A DNA stretch of 28,218 nucleotides from an uncultured Prevotella sp. (GCA_900546575.1 URDM01000035.1:1-28218); one strand, 5' to 3'. Positions 5,686 through 13,687 are shown, numbered from the stretch's first letter. Numbers and translations: made by a program. The notes: a model not told the origin generated them from the sequence alone.

Positions 5686-6969
5686 TTAAAGCTCCACTCT
5701 TACGCCCAACTGAAGATTGAAGTTGAGCTTCTTCTCCTTGAATATAGTTTCCACGCTGCTCTTGTTGTCGATATAGTAGCGCATGCCAGGCTCGGCGTAG
5801 ATGCCCATGCGAGGTATGATGTTGTACTGAACGCCCACGGCTCCGCCTACCGACCATTGCGTGCGGTCCTTGTCTGCATCGGTGGTAATGTCGCCTGTCT
5901 GCATCTTGGCAGATACGTTGAAGTCGGCTTGGCAGCCTGCTATGGCGTAAGTATGGATGGCGTTGTTGCCCCAAACCTTATACTTCAAGTTGAGTGGAAT
6001 GCCGATGTAGTGCAGACGTTGGGTCTCTATGATGTCATCGCCGGCTGCCGAACTGGTGAAGTCGGACGATGCGTAGGTGTATACCATGCCCGTAGTGAGT
6101 GTGAGGCGAGGCGTGAGGTTGTAGCCAACCGACAGTCCGAACGACATAGGGTGGTAGTGGTGCTTGGTCTGCGAATAGTCGGCAAGCTGCAAGGGGGCGT
6201 TCGACAGCACCGACTGCACCTTGTTGGGATTGCCCGAAGCGAGCATGTCCGACTCGCGAGTGGCCATGAGCATTGGGCGCTGGGTGTTGCGGCTGTCGGT
6301 GGTTATGCCCTCGGCATGCACTCCTATGTTCCATCTATTAGACTGATGGGCGTGCTTTGTCTGCCGTGTCATGGCATACGACGTAGCCGAAGGCTTGTTG
6401 TAAGTCTTGTTGGCGTTGCTGCCTTTGCGCATCCTTGACGTAGAGTTGCTCTCGTCAGGTGTTGCATTGCTCTCGTCAGGAGCTGTTATGGTTTGCAGGT
6501 CGTTGGCTGGAGTCTCGCATACCGAGCGATATGTAGTGTCCTCTGATAGCGGTGCGGCTTCCGCCAGCAGTACTGCCGTTTGCGGTGTTTGCGCTATAGG
6601 CTCGGATGCATGCGTAGCCGATGCTATGCGGGATATAAGCCTATGCGGTGCATTGACAACCGACGACGTAGCCGGATTGTGCAATGATGCAGCCGGGCGG
6701 TCGAACTTGCTTGCCACATTATTAATAGTGTCGTCGTTCATTCGGAGCGCCACCATCACCACGACAGCCACCGAAGCGGCAGCCGACATAGCCAAAGCAA
6801 CGAGGCGTATGGTCTTTGGGCGGTTGTGGTTGTTGGGTAGGGGTGCAGGTGCAGTGGCGATGTTGTCGTCGAGACGTTCGGCTATCTTGTCCCACAATCC
6901 GTCGGGCACAGTAGCCTTATGGCCGTCGAGACGTTCGTGCAGCTTGCTGGTCCAATCGTTTTGTTTCAT
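5686..6969 (-). CDS. Anti-sigma-like, membrane-anchored outer-membrane beta-barrel protein
   Basis: The 427-residue protein has three parts. A short cytosolic N-terminus (residues 1-50, with WTSKLHERLDGH and VPDGLWDKIAERL) resembles the segment found in Bacteroidetes proteins encoded next to ECF sigma factors. One transmembrane helix spans about residues 56-75. A long Ser/Thr/Asn-rich linker contains a repeated PDESN. The last 170 or so residues show alternating strands typical of the OMP_b-brl/porin family (LSVGYNLTPRLTLTTGMVYTY and a final FNLQLGVRVEL). Its ATG overlaps the sigma factor stop as ATGA, so the two are coupled. An anti-sigma role is inferred from this context. Confidence 0.82.
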   Translation of the reverse strand: MKQNDWTSKLHERLDGHKATVPDGLWDKIAERLDDNIATAPAPLPNNHNRPKTIRLVALAMSAAASVAVVVMVALRMNDDTINNVASKFDRPAASLHNPATSSVVNAPHRLISRIASATHASEPIAQTPQTAVLLAEAAPLSEDTTYRSVCETPANDLQTITAPDESNATPDESNSTSRMRKGSNANKTYNKPSATSYAMTRQTKHAHQSNRWNIGVHAEGITTDSRNTQRPMLMATRESDMLASGNPNKVQSVLSNAPLQLADYSQTKHHYHPMSFGLSVGYNLTPRLTLTTGMVYTYASSDFTSSAAGDDIIETQRLHYIGIPLNLKYKVWGNNAIHTYAIAGCQADFNVSAKMQTGDITTDADKDRTQWSVGGAVGVQYNIIPRMGIYAEPGMRYYIDNKSSVETIFKEKKLNFNLQLGVRVEL

Positions 6970-7517
6970 ATTGCGTTTCTTTTGTTGTATTCCTTAATCT
7001 TGTTAGCCAACATCTTCTTGGCGTGAAAATATTGCGAAGCCGATGTGCTGGGTGTTATTCCCAGTTCGTCGGCTATCTCCTTGTGGCTCATTTGGCCGAA
7101 AACATATAGGTTGAGCACCACTCTGTAGCCCTCGGGCAGCGATGCAATCATTTCAGAAAGCGCCTCGTCGGAGATCTGGCTTATGTCCGGTTCGTCGTCG
7201 GTAGGAGAGTCGGGTATGTTGTCGGTGAACTTTATGCTGCCCTTGCGGCGCAGAAAACCGAGCGCCTCATTGGCAGTAACCCTCGACAGCCATAGCCTTA
7301 GCGTGCCCTCGCCCCGATACTCGTATTGGCTCATCGACGTGAATATCCTGACGAAAGTGTCCTGCACTACATCGGCCACGTCGTCCCTGTCCGGAACATA
7401 TCGCATGACAATAGCCATGATATATCCCGAATACTGGTCGTAGAGCCGTCGCATGGCAGCGCGGTCGCCGTTCTGTATGTCGCGCACGAGGCGCTCTTCA
7501 GGTTTCAAAAGTTTCAA
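6966..7517 (-). CDS. ECF-type RNA polymerase sigma-70 factor
   Basis: Region 2 is visible as GDRAAMRRLYDQYSGYIMAI followed by DVVQDTFVRIFTSMSQY, and region 4 as LPEGYRVVLNLYVFGQMSHKEIADELG with helix-turn-helix ending in KKMLANKIKEY. I set the start at a TTG (7517-7515), giving 183 residues, the usual ECF length. It overlaps the upstream stop as TTGA, and the longer open frame merely reads the lipoprotein gene out of frame. A GTG at 7487 would cut into region 2. The factor is probably held by the membrane protein encoded next and released by an envelope signal. Confidence 0.88.
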   Translation of the reverse strand: MKLLKPEERLVRDIQNGDRAAMRRLYDQYSGYIMAIVMRYVPDRDDVADVVQDTFVRIFTSMSQYEYRGEGTLRLWLSRVTANEALGFLRRKGSIKFTDNIPDSPTDDEPDISQISDEALSEMIASLPEGYRVVLNLYVFGQMSHKEIADELGITPSTSASQYFHAKKMLANKIKEYNKRNAI

Positions 7518-8089
7518 CAGTCGGTTATGGGGGTGCCTGTGTAAGTGAGTTTCAGTTGTAGGGGGTGTGTGTCGCCATTGTCGATGGTGTAGGCGGTGAT
7601 GTGCAGAAACACGGTCAGCACACGAGTCTTGGGAGTGTATTTGCCCCACGACTGCTGGTCGGTAGAGGCATCGGTGGGCCCCAGCATGAACTGTACGTTG
7701 TGGTGCTTGCCGTCAGTCTGCACTTCAATCTGCCACACCGAAGGCTTTATGGCGTACACTATTGTGCCGTCGGATTGCTGCACCGACTCGTAAGCCACGC
7801 TCTGAGCTCCGGTGGAAACGCCCTCGATGGCGTGCCCGGCGAATATGGTTTGTACAATCTGCATGGTAGGTATGGCGCCGAACATGAAGGTTGTGCCGAC
7901 TTCGCTCATCAGTATCTTGTCGATGCTCTTGCCGCTGACGTCCCATTTTCCGCTGTATGGCGTGCCCGACTGTGCGTTGTAGCTCATGTCGAACTGCTTG
8001 TCGGGTGCGTCGTCGACACTGCACGAAGCCAGCGACATGGCTGTGAGCAGCAGTGTACACATTATTAATATATATAGTCTGTGATGCAT
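7514..8089 (-). CDS. Lipoprotein encoded upstream of the ECF sigma factor
   Basis: The 191-residue protein starts with a lipoprotein signal peptide ending LASC (acylated Cys23) followed by SVDDAPD, a pattern favouring export to the outer membrane in Bacteroidetes. The rest is a beta-rich domain of about 165 residues without recognisable catalytic residues. It resembles the DUF4840 kind of Bacteroidales lipoproteins, but I cannot confirm that. Its stop overlaps the sigma gene start, so lipoprotein, sigma and barrel protein are likely made together. A sensor or regulated-target role is inference. Confidence 0.8.
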   Translation of the reverse strand: MHHRLYILIMCTLLLTAMSLASCSVDDAPDKQFDMSYNAQSGTPYSGKWDVSGKSIDKILMSEVGTTFMFGAIPTMQIVQTIFAGHAIEGVSTGAQSVAYESVQQSDGTIVYAIKPSVWQIEVQTDGKHHNVQFMLGPTDASTDQQSWGKYTPKTRVLTVFLHITAYTIDNGDTHPLQLKLTYTGTPITDC

Positions 8090-8154
8090 TGGTGTAATAC
8101 GTTTGTTGTATGTTGTCTATACTTATAATGCGATGACGCTGATAATATTGCATG

Positions 8155-8187
8155 CAATGATAGTAAAAAAACGCATAAAAACGCAAC
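8155..8187 (-). promoter_or_regulatory. Possible promoter of the lipoprotein-sigma operon
   Basis: On the minus strand GTTG (8187-8184), a 21-bp spacer and TATCATTG (8162-8155) approximate the Bacteroidetes consensus with one mismatch in each box. Transcription would start near 8151, about 62 nt before the ATG. Weak match. Confidence 0.35.
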
Positions 8188-8227
8188 GTTAAATAATTTA
8201 AATCTATAAAATTGCTTAATTTCAACA

Positions 8228-8258
8228 TTTCGATTTCATTTGATTTTTATTACTTTTG
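8228..8258 (+). promoter_or_regulatory. Promoter of lutABC
   Basis: The -7 box TACTTTTG at 8251-8258 fits the consensus exactly. The -33 box is TTTC at 8228-8231 with a 19-bp spacer. Transcription would begin near 8262, leaving a leader of about 48 nt before lutA. Confidence 0.6.
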
Positions 8259-8309
8259 CATCGCATTAATTGATAGTTTTCTTAATAAGCGGATGACTCT
8301 TTTAACATT

Positions 8310-9047
8310 ATGAAAATAGGATTGTTTATTCCCTGCTACGTAGACGCACTCTATCCCGAGGTAGGTGTCGCCACATACAAGCTCCTTAAGAGTCTTGGAC
8401 TTGACGTAGCCTACCCCCTTGACCAGACTTGTTGTGGACAGCCTATGGCCAATGCAGGATTTGAGAAGATGGCAGGCAAGATAGCCGACAGTTTCGACGA
8501 GAAGTTTGCCGGATTCGATTATGTCGTGGCTCCGTCGGCATCGTGTACTGCTTTTGTCAAGCTGTATCATCCACGATTGGCTAAAGGACATCATGAGTGC
8601 CTCACGTCGAAGAAGATTATGGACGTGGTGGAATTCATTCACGACGTAGTGAAGCCCAGTAGCCTTAAGGCAAGCTTCCCCCATGTGGTGAGTGTACACA
8701 ATTCGTGCCATGGAGTGCGCGAATTGGGACTCTCGTCGCCGTCAGAACGCAACGTGCCGCAGTTCAACAAGATTATCGACCTTCTGCGTATGGTAGACGG
8801 CATCACAATACGTGAGCCCGAACGCAAGGACGAATGCTGCGGATTCGGTGGCATGTTCTCGGTGGAGGAGCCCGACGTGTCGACACGAATGGGCGAGGAC
8901 AAGATAGCACGACACATGGCTACGGGAGCCGAATACATCACGGGTCCCGACTCGTCGTGCCTGATGCACATGCAGGGCATAGCACGCAAGGAGAACAAAC
9001 CTATCAAGTTCATACATGTAGTACAGATATTGGCAGCAGGACTATGA
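8310..9047 (+). CDS. lutA: L-lactate oxidation iron-sulfur protein LutA
   Basis: The 245-residue protein has the two CCG-type cysteine-rich modules of the LutA/YkgE and GlpC families: DQTCCGQPMANAG (C41, C42) in the first half and RKDECCGFGGMFSVEEP in the second. A SVHNSCHGVRELG segment lies between them. These modules bind Fe-S clusters and pass electrons during oxidation of L-lactate to pyruvate by the LutABC complex. It is followed by lutB with an ATGA overlap (stop 9045-9047, start 9044-9046). No lactate permease or dedicated regulator is visible in the window. Confidence 0.92.
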   Translation: MKIGLFIPCYVDALYPEVGVATYKLLKSLGLDVAYPLDQTCCGQPMANAGFEKMAGKIADSFDEKFAGFDYVVAPSASCTAFVKLYHPRLAKGHHECLTSKKIMDVVEFIHDVVKPSSLKASFPHVVSVHNSCHGVRELGLSSPSERNVPQFNKIIDLLRMVDGITIREPERKDECCGFGGMFSVEEPDVSTRMGEDKIARHMATGAEYITGPDSSCLMHMQGIARKENKPIKFIHVVQILAAGL

Positions 9048-10414
9048 GTACACTACACAGCAAAGCGGCACGCCGCTTCAACGAAAACAGAGAGAAGACA
9101 ACATGGCACGACGCCACTTTCTGGGCGCTAAGACAGAAGCGCGACCAGATGGCGGAGGGCTTGGACGAATGGGAACAGCTGCGCGAGCACGCCAGCCAGA
9201 TAAAACGGCACACCATAACGCATCTGGCTGACTATCTGGAGCAGTTTGCCGCTCAGCTTGAAAGCCGTGGCGTGATAGTACACTGGGCACGCACAGCCGA
9301 CGACTTCAACAATACGGTGCTCGAAATACTCAAGCAGCACGGCGTGAAGAAGATGGTGAAGTCGAAGTCGATGCTTACTGAGGAGTGTGGCATGAATCCT
9401 TATCTCGAACAGAACGGCATAGACGTGGTGGAGACCGACCTCGGCGAGCGCATTCTGCAACTGCTTCATCAGAAGCCGAGTCATATAGTTATGCCGGCAA
9501 TACACCTGAAACGTGAGGAGGTGGGCCGTATGTTTGAAGAGAAAGGCATCAGCCGGGAGATTGGCAATTACGACCCTACATATCTGACACGCTGCGCACG
9601 TATGCATCTGCGCAACCAATTCATGGAGGCAGGGGCTGGTATGACGGGCTGCAACTTCGGTGTGGCTGAGTCGGGCGACATCGTGGTGTGCACCAATGAG
9701 GGCAATGCCGACATGTCTACGTCAATGCCTAAGCTGCATCTGGTGGCTATGGGCATCGAGAAGATTGTACCCGACTACAAATCGCTTGCCGTTTTCCAGC
9801 GTCTGCTGTGCCGTTCGGCTACCGGACAGCCTACTACTGCATACACATCGCACTTCCGTCAGGCTCGACCGGGTGCCGAGATGCACGTGATTCTGGTAGA
9901 CAACGGTCGAAGCGACATTCTCGCTGACAACGAACATTGGGAAACTTTGAAGTGCATACGCTGCGGATCGTGCATGAACACTTGTCCGGTCTATCGCCGT
10001 TCGGGTGGCTATTCATATACATACTTTATACCCGGACCTATCGGCGTGAACCTTGGTATGCTGCGAGATGCACGCCGCTACAGCGACAATGTGTCGGCTT
10101 GCACGCTGTGTCTGTCGTGCGACAATGTGTGTCCGTCGAAGGTCGGACCAGGCTCGCAGATATATCTGTGGCGTCAGAAACTCGATTCGCTACATCGTGC
10201 CGACCCTATGAAGAAGTTCATGTCGATGGGTATGGAGGCATTGTTTGAACATCCGCATCTGTATGCTGCCGCCTTGCGTCTGGCTCCGTTGGCCAATATC
10301 GTGCCAGACAAAATCACACGTGTGCGTGGAGTGAATCCTTGGAGCGTTGGACATACTAAGCCGGAGTTTGCCAAGGAGTCATTTCAAGATATGTGGAAGA
10401 AGGGTAAGGTTTAG
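9044..10414 (+). CDS. lutB: L-lactate oxidation iron-sulfur protein LutB
   Basis: The start at 9044 gives 456 residues, the normal LutB length; a longer frame upstream is lutA read out of phase. Residues about 60-290 form the LUD domain, including MTGCNFGVAESGDIVVCTNEGNAD-type residues. Two [4Fe-4S] motifs follow, at C304/C307/C310/C314 (CIRCGSCMNTCP) and C353/C356/C359/C363 (CTLCLSCDNVCP). The C-terminal 90 residues match the LutB-specific tail. It carries electrons within the LutABC complex. A 54-bp heptad array separates it from lutC. Confidence 0.93.
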   Translation: MSTLHSKAARRFNENREKTTWHDATFWALRQKRDQMAEGLDEWEQLREHASQIKRHTITHLADYLEQFAAQLESRGVIVHWARTADDFNNTVLEILKQHGVKKMVKSKSMLTEECGMNPYLEQNGIDVVETDLGERILQLLHQKPSHIVMPAIHLKREEVGRMFEEKGISREIGNYDPTYLTRCARMHLRNQFMEAGAGMTGCNFGVAESGDIVVCTNEGNADMSTSMPKLHLVAMGIEKIVPDYKSLAVFQRLLCRSATGQPTTAYTSHFRQARPGAEMHVILVDNGRSDILADNEHWETLKCIRCGSCMNTCPVYRRSGGYSYTYFIPGPIGVNLGMLRDARRYSDNVSACTLCLSCDNVCPSKVGPGSQIYLWRQKLDSLHRADPMKKFMSMGMEALFEHPHLYAAALRLAPLANIVPDKITRVRGVNPWSVGHTKPEFAKESFQDMWKKGKV

Positions 10415-10468
10415 TGTTGAATGTTAAGTGTTAAATGTTGAGTGTTTAATGATTAATGTTGAATTCTG
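10415..10468 (+). repeat. Heptad array between lutB and lutC
   Basis: The units TGTTGAA, TGTTAAG, TGTTAAA, TGTTGAG, TGTTTAA, TGATTAA and TGTTGAA fill the gap. Mini-ORFs begin at 10421 (MLSVKC), 10435 (MLSV) and 10449 (MINVEF). The second stops at 10447-10449, sharing one base with the third start (TAATG). The third stops at 10467-10469, sharing one base with the lutC ATG (TGATG). Confidence 0.8.
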
Positions 10469-11053
10469 ATGGGTAATTATAAAGAAGAACTTTTGCAGAA
10501 GCTCCGCAGCAATACGCGCGAGCAATACGATATGCCTGCCGACGAAGTGAAGGGCATAACCTATGCCGACACGGTAGCGCAGTTCATAGAGATGAGCCAG
10601 GCTGTGGGTGCCAATGTGGTTGAGGTAGCAACGGGCGACAGTCTCGACGACATCATACGTAAGGCTTATCCCGATGCCAAGGTTGTGGCTTCCAATCTTC
10701 CGGAGGTAAAGATGGCAACGCTAAATCCCGATACCGTGGCAGATGCTCAGGCTCTTAACGGCACCGATGTGGGTGTGGTGAGCGGTCAGATAGGTGTGGC
10801 AGAGAACGGATGTGTGTGGATTCCGCAGTCGATGAAGCAGAAGGCGGTGTGCTTCATATGCGAGTATCTCGTCATTGTGCTGCCCCAAAGCGGCATCGTC
10901 AATAATATGCACGAGGCTTACGCACGCATCGAAATGCCTGCTACAGGACTCGGAACGTTCATCTCAGGTCCGTCGAAGACAGCCGACATCGAGCAGGCTC
11001 TTGTCATGGGAGCGCAGGCTGCACGTGGCGTTCCGTGTTTGATAACTGAATAG
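10469..11053 (+). CDS. lutC: LUD-domain lactate utilisation protein LutC
   Basis: The 194-residue protein is a single LUD domain of the LutC/YkgG type. The C-terminal half holds conserved features: DVGVVSGQIGVAENGCVWIP, CEYLVIVLPQSGIVNNMHEAY and GLGTFISGPSKTADIEQALVMGAQ. It is the third subunit for L-lactate oxidation. The ATG at 10469 overlaps the stop of an upstream mini-ORF by one base, so translation may depend on ribosomes arriving through the heptad array. The downstream 290 bp to the next gene holds a structured segment and a promoter but no gene. Confidence 0.92.
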   Translation: MGNYKEELLQKLRSNTREQYDMPADEVKGITYADTVAQFIEMSQAVGANVVEVATGDSLDDIIRKAYPDAKVVASNLPEVKMATLNPDTVADAQALNGTDVGVVSGQIGVAENGCVWIPQSMKQKAVCFICEYLVIVLPQSGIVNNMHEAYARIEMPATGLGTFISGPSKTADIEQALVMGAQAARGVPCLITE

Positions 11054-11056
11054 GCA

Positions 11057-11110
11057 AACTGTATTTACCGTTGGATATCGCAACGGGGGCCTCCCGTCCG
11101 ACGCACAGTT
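11057..11110 (+). other. Structured 3' region after lutC
   Basis: An outer stem (AACTGT at 11057-11062 with ACAGTT at 11105-11110) encloses two alternative inner hairpins: CCGTTG/CAACGG (11068-11073, 11081-11086) or ACGGG/CCCGT (11083-11087, 11093-11097). They share bases, so only one can form at a time. There is no long T run. It may be a weak terminator or RNA 3' end. Confidence 0.35.
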
Positions 11111-11262
11111 GGCTTTATATGCTATAGATTTTCTGCGGGGCGTGGTAGGGGAGTCCGCCGTTCCTTTTTGCTTTATTTATGTAGTCATACGGTTGTTCTC
11201 GGCAGTTTTGACAATCTTTAGAGTTCGTTAGATATTCCTATAGATTATTCTATTTCGGAACA

Positions 11263-11294
11263 CTTGTTTGGTTGGAGTATATTGTATATCTTTG
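11263..11294 (+). promoter_or_regulatory. Promoter of the acidic lipoprotein gene
   Basis: The -7 box TATCTTTG lies at 11287-11294. A CTTG at 11263-11266 gives the 20-bp spacing seen elsewhere here; a perfect TTTG at 11267-11270 would leave 16 bp. The start of transcription is near 11298, about 47 nt before the ATG. Confidence 0.6.
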
Positions 11295-11344
11295 CAACAG
11301 TAAGATAACTAAACGTAAACATTAACAACTAAAAACGAAACATT

Positions 11345-12352
11345 ATGAAAAAGAACGTTATTTATTCTTTTATTATTGCTATTGCTTCGTTTGCTTTTAT
11401 GGCTTGTAGTAACGACGATGACGGCGGTCAGATGCGTATTCCCGACAGTGTCAAACCATCAGCCAAGTTTACATTTGGTAATTTCGATAATGAGCAGTAT
11501 GCCAATGATGCCGTTAAAATGGATGTGACGAAATGGGGCGATGGAGCTGTTGCCCCCGAATTCAAATCAATCGAACTCTTCGCCGACGGTCATTTCCTCA
11601 TTACTAAAAATAATGCCGGCAACAAACCTAAGTTCTCGCGTATGGCAACACGTGCTACCGACATCAACGGATCGGTAGATTTTGACAACGGTCTGTATAT
11701 TTATGGCACATTCACACATGAGAAGGATGGTGTATATAAATTGAGCAACGGCACCAAAATCAAGATTAATAAGAATGGTGACGTAGTAGGAGTTGTAACG
11801 GTGACATATACCAACTGCAATGGCGTTGACATAACGATTATAGTAAACGTCGATTTCAATTATAAGACCGATGAGGCTGTTCGCCAGTTGTGTCGTTCAT
11901 GGAGAATGGACAGTCAGGAGGCATGGCTTTACACTGATAAGGCGTATATCGGATACGGCAAGCAATGGCTTGACAACTTCTTCAAAGTGAAGCAAGATAT
12001 CACTATCACACCGGAAGGCAAGCAGTGGGGATTTGATGAGGACGACATCCTCGACGATGATGATTACTGTCGCCGCGTTATCTTCTCGCCGTGCGGCACA
12101 TTCATGTGCTTCTATCAGGATGGCGACGTGGAAATAGGACGCTGGGAATGGAGAGACAAGCAAAACGGCATACTGCGCTGCTACGAACCGTTCGAATTTG
12201 GCGATGACGACTTAGACGATGATGACGACTATATGGACATGACAGTGCGCTTCGACGGCAAGCGGATGCTTATGTACAACGAATATATGGATGAAGAAAA
12301 CGACATCAATTACAAGGTATATAGCGTAAGCACATTCAGTGCAAGATATTGA
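11345..12352 (+). CDS. Acidic lipoprotein of unknown function
   Basis: The 335-residue protein opens with a lipoprotein signal peptide (hydrophobic residues 5-19, then MAC with acylated Cys21) and SNDDDGG, a Bacteroidetes-type export tail. Two domains can be guessed: residues about 35-175, beta-rich with GSVDFDNGLYIYGTF, and residues about 180-335, beginning QLCRSWRMDSQEAWLY. The second resembles lipocalin-like lipoproteins in spacing of W and strand pattern, but this is weak. Aspartate clusters (DEDDILDDDDY, FGDDDLDDDDDYMDM) could bind Ca2+, unproven. It has its own promoter and is probably monocistronic. Confidence 0.82.
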   Translation: MKKNVIYSFIIAIASFAFMACSNDDDGGQMRIPDSVKPSAKFTFGNFDNEQYANDAVKMDVTKWGDGAVAPEFKSIELFADGHFLITKNNAGNKPKFSRMATRATDINGSVDFDNGLYIYGTFTHEKDGVYKLSNGTKIKINKNGDVVGVVTVTYTNCNGVDITIIVNVDFNYKTDEAVRQLCRSWRMDSQEAWLYTDKAYIGYGKQWLDNFFKVKQDITITPEGKQWGFDEDDILDDDDYCRRVIFSPCGTFMCFYQDGDVEIGRWEWRDKQNGILRCYEPFEFGDDDLDDDDDYMDMTVRFDGKRMLMYNEYMDEENDINYKVYSVSTFSARY

Positions 12353-12365
12353 TTTTGCAGTAAAC

Positions 12366-12413
12366 CAAACAGTAGGAGGCTATGGCGGGAATGCCATAGC
12401 CTCCTATAGTTTG
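12366..12413. terminator. Solo REPIN-like hairpin acting as a two-way terminator
   Basis: A perfect 14-bp stem, TAGGAGGCTATGGC (12373-12386) with its complement at 12393-12406, has a 6-nt loop and a further CAAAC/GTTTG pairing (12366-12370, 12409-12413). It equals the two outer ends of the full elements at 2071 and 5483 joined together, with the interior missing. It lies between convergent genes and probably stops both. Confidence 0.65.
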
Positions 12414-12443
12414 TATTGTTTTATAAGCAATCGGCCATAAAAT

Positions 12444-12491
12444 AACTTCGTATCATGGCATGATACGGTTGTTTCAAGACACGCAACATGT
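12444..12491. repeat. Short version of the 21-bp repeat array
   Basis: After AACTTC come two exact 21-bp units at 12450 and 12471. The first contains the perfect palindrome GTATCATGGCATGATAC. The leading AACTTCGTATCATG and the trailing GTTTCAA both match the ends of the array at 183-298, so the two loci look like length variants of one array. Confidence 0.75.
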
Positions 12492-12513
12492 CCAGAAGCA
12501 GTTGTCAAGAACT

Positions 12514-13614
12514 CTACTTGAAGCTGTTGGCAGCTTCGATGATTCGTTCTATTTCCTCTTGTTGCAGCGTAGGGTTAAGCGGAAGGCTTAGCTCTTCGCT
12601 GTGTATGCGCTCGGTAATTGGCAACGACAGCAAACCCATGTCGGCATAGCATTGCTGGCGATGGGGTGGGATGGGGTAGTGTATCATTGTCTGTATACCT
12701 TGATTGAGCAAGTGTTGTTGTAAGCGTTCGCGTTCGCTGCACAGCACAGGGAATATGTGGTGTACGCTGCTATGGCAATAATCTGTAGAGGGAAGAGTAA
12801 GCAAGGGATTGTCTATATGCTCAATGTATTGCATGGCAATGTTGCGGCGCAGCGCATTGTCGGCATCGAGATACTTCAGTTTCACCCGCAATACGGCTGC
12901 TTGAATCTCGTCAAGTCGACTGTTGCGGCCCTTATATTTGAACACGTACTTGCGTTCAGATCCGTAATTGCCCAATGCACCAATCATATTGGCCAGTTCT
13001 TCGTCGTCGGTAGTGACGGCACCGCCATCGCCAAGTGCCCCAAGGTTCTTGCCTGGATAGAAGCTGTGGGCAGCGGCATTGCCCAATGAACCTGTACGTT
13101 TGCCGTTGTAGCGGCATCCGTGAGCCTGGGCGTTGTCCTCGATGAGCAGCAGGTTATGGCTAAGGCATATTTCGTGTATGCGCTCGGTGTATGCGCACTG
13201 TCCGTACAGATGTACTATCATTATGGCATGGACGCGACTTGTTATGGCACGTTCAATCTGTCTGTCGTCAATCTGGAATGTATCGATGCGTGGTTCTACA
13301 AACACTGGTGTCAGATTGTTCTCGGTTATGGCAAGAATTGTGGCTATATAGGTGTTGGCTGGTACTATCACTTCGTCGCCGTCGTGCAGTCCGCCCATCT
13401 CCTTATAAGCCCTCAAGATGAGCGTAAGAGCGTCGAGTCCGTTGCCGCAACCTACACAATAACGCGTGCCGATATAACGGGCATACTCCTCGGCGAACGC
13501 CTTGTTCTCACCGCCTTGCAGATACCATCCGCTATCCACAACACGTTGCACGGCAGCACTTATTTCGTCGGTATGCATTGCCGTCACCGCTTTTAGGTCA
13601 AGAAACTTTATCAT
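12514..13614 (-). CDS. DegT/DnrJ/EryC1-type sugar aminotransferase (FdtB/QdtB-like)
   Basis: The protein belongs to the PLP-dependent nucleotide-sugar aminotransferases: N-terminal MIKFLDLK, GNGLDALTLIL, a DEVIVPANTYIAT segment, IEDNAQAHG with the PLP-ring aspartate, and SFYPGKNLGALGDGGAV, whose lysine (residue 189 from this start) forms the Schiff base. I use the ATG at 13614 (366 residues) because relatives begin MI.FLDL and because it overlaps a mini-ORF stop as ATGA; an ATG at 13620 adds two residues. Beside an FdtA-like isomerase it would transaminate a dTDP-3-keto-6-deoxyhexose to the 3-amino sugar. Confidence 0.9.
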   Translation of the reverse strand: MIKFLDLKAVTAMHTDEISAAVQRVVDSGWYLQGGENKAFAEEYARYIGTRYCVGCGNGLDALTLILRAYKEMGGLHDGDEVIVPANTYIATILAITENNLTPVFVEPRIDTFQIDDRQIERAITSRVHAIMIVHLYGQCAYTERIHEICLSHNLLLIEDNAQAHGCRYNGKRTGSLGNAAAHSFYPGKNLGALGDGGAVTTDDEELANMIGALGNYGSERKYVFKYKGRNSRLDEIQAAVLRVKLKYLDADNALRRNIAMQYIEHIDNPLLTLPSTDYCHSSVHHIFPVLCSERERLQQHLLNQGIQTMIHYPIPPHRQQCYADMGLLSLPITERIHSEELSLPLNPTLQQEEIERIIEAANSFK

Positions 13615-13687
13615 ATCCATAACTCAACATTCAACATTTAACACTCCACACTTAACACTCCACATTCAACATTCAACACTCCACATT
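13615..13687 (-). repeat. Heptad array upstream of the aminotransferase
   Basis: On the minus strand TGTGGAG, TGTTGAA, TGTTAAG and TGTTAAA units fill the gap after the transferase stop. One mini-ORF (MLNVELWI) ends in TGA at 13613-13611, overlapping the ATG at 13614-13612 as ATGA. This is the third such array inside an operon in this window. Confidence 0.7.

Noticed and set aside
5683..6438. Long plus-strand frame of 251 codons
   Set aside because: It is antisense to the beta-barrel gene, whose minus-strand product has clear domains and a coupled partner.
7518..7649. N-terminal extension of the sigma factor
   Set aside because: The extra 44 residues are His/Arg-rich and are the lipoprotein gene read in another frame; sigma homology begins after the TTG at 7517.
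8834..9043. 70-residue extension of LutB
   Set aside because: It overlaps lutA out of frame, and the ATGA junction and family length support 9044.
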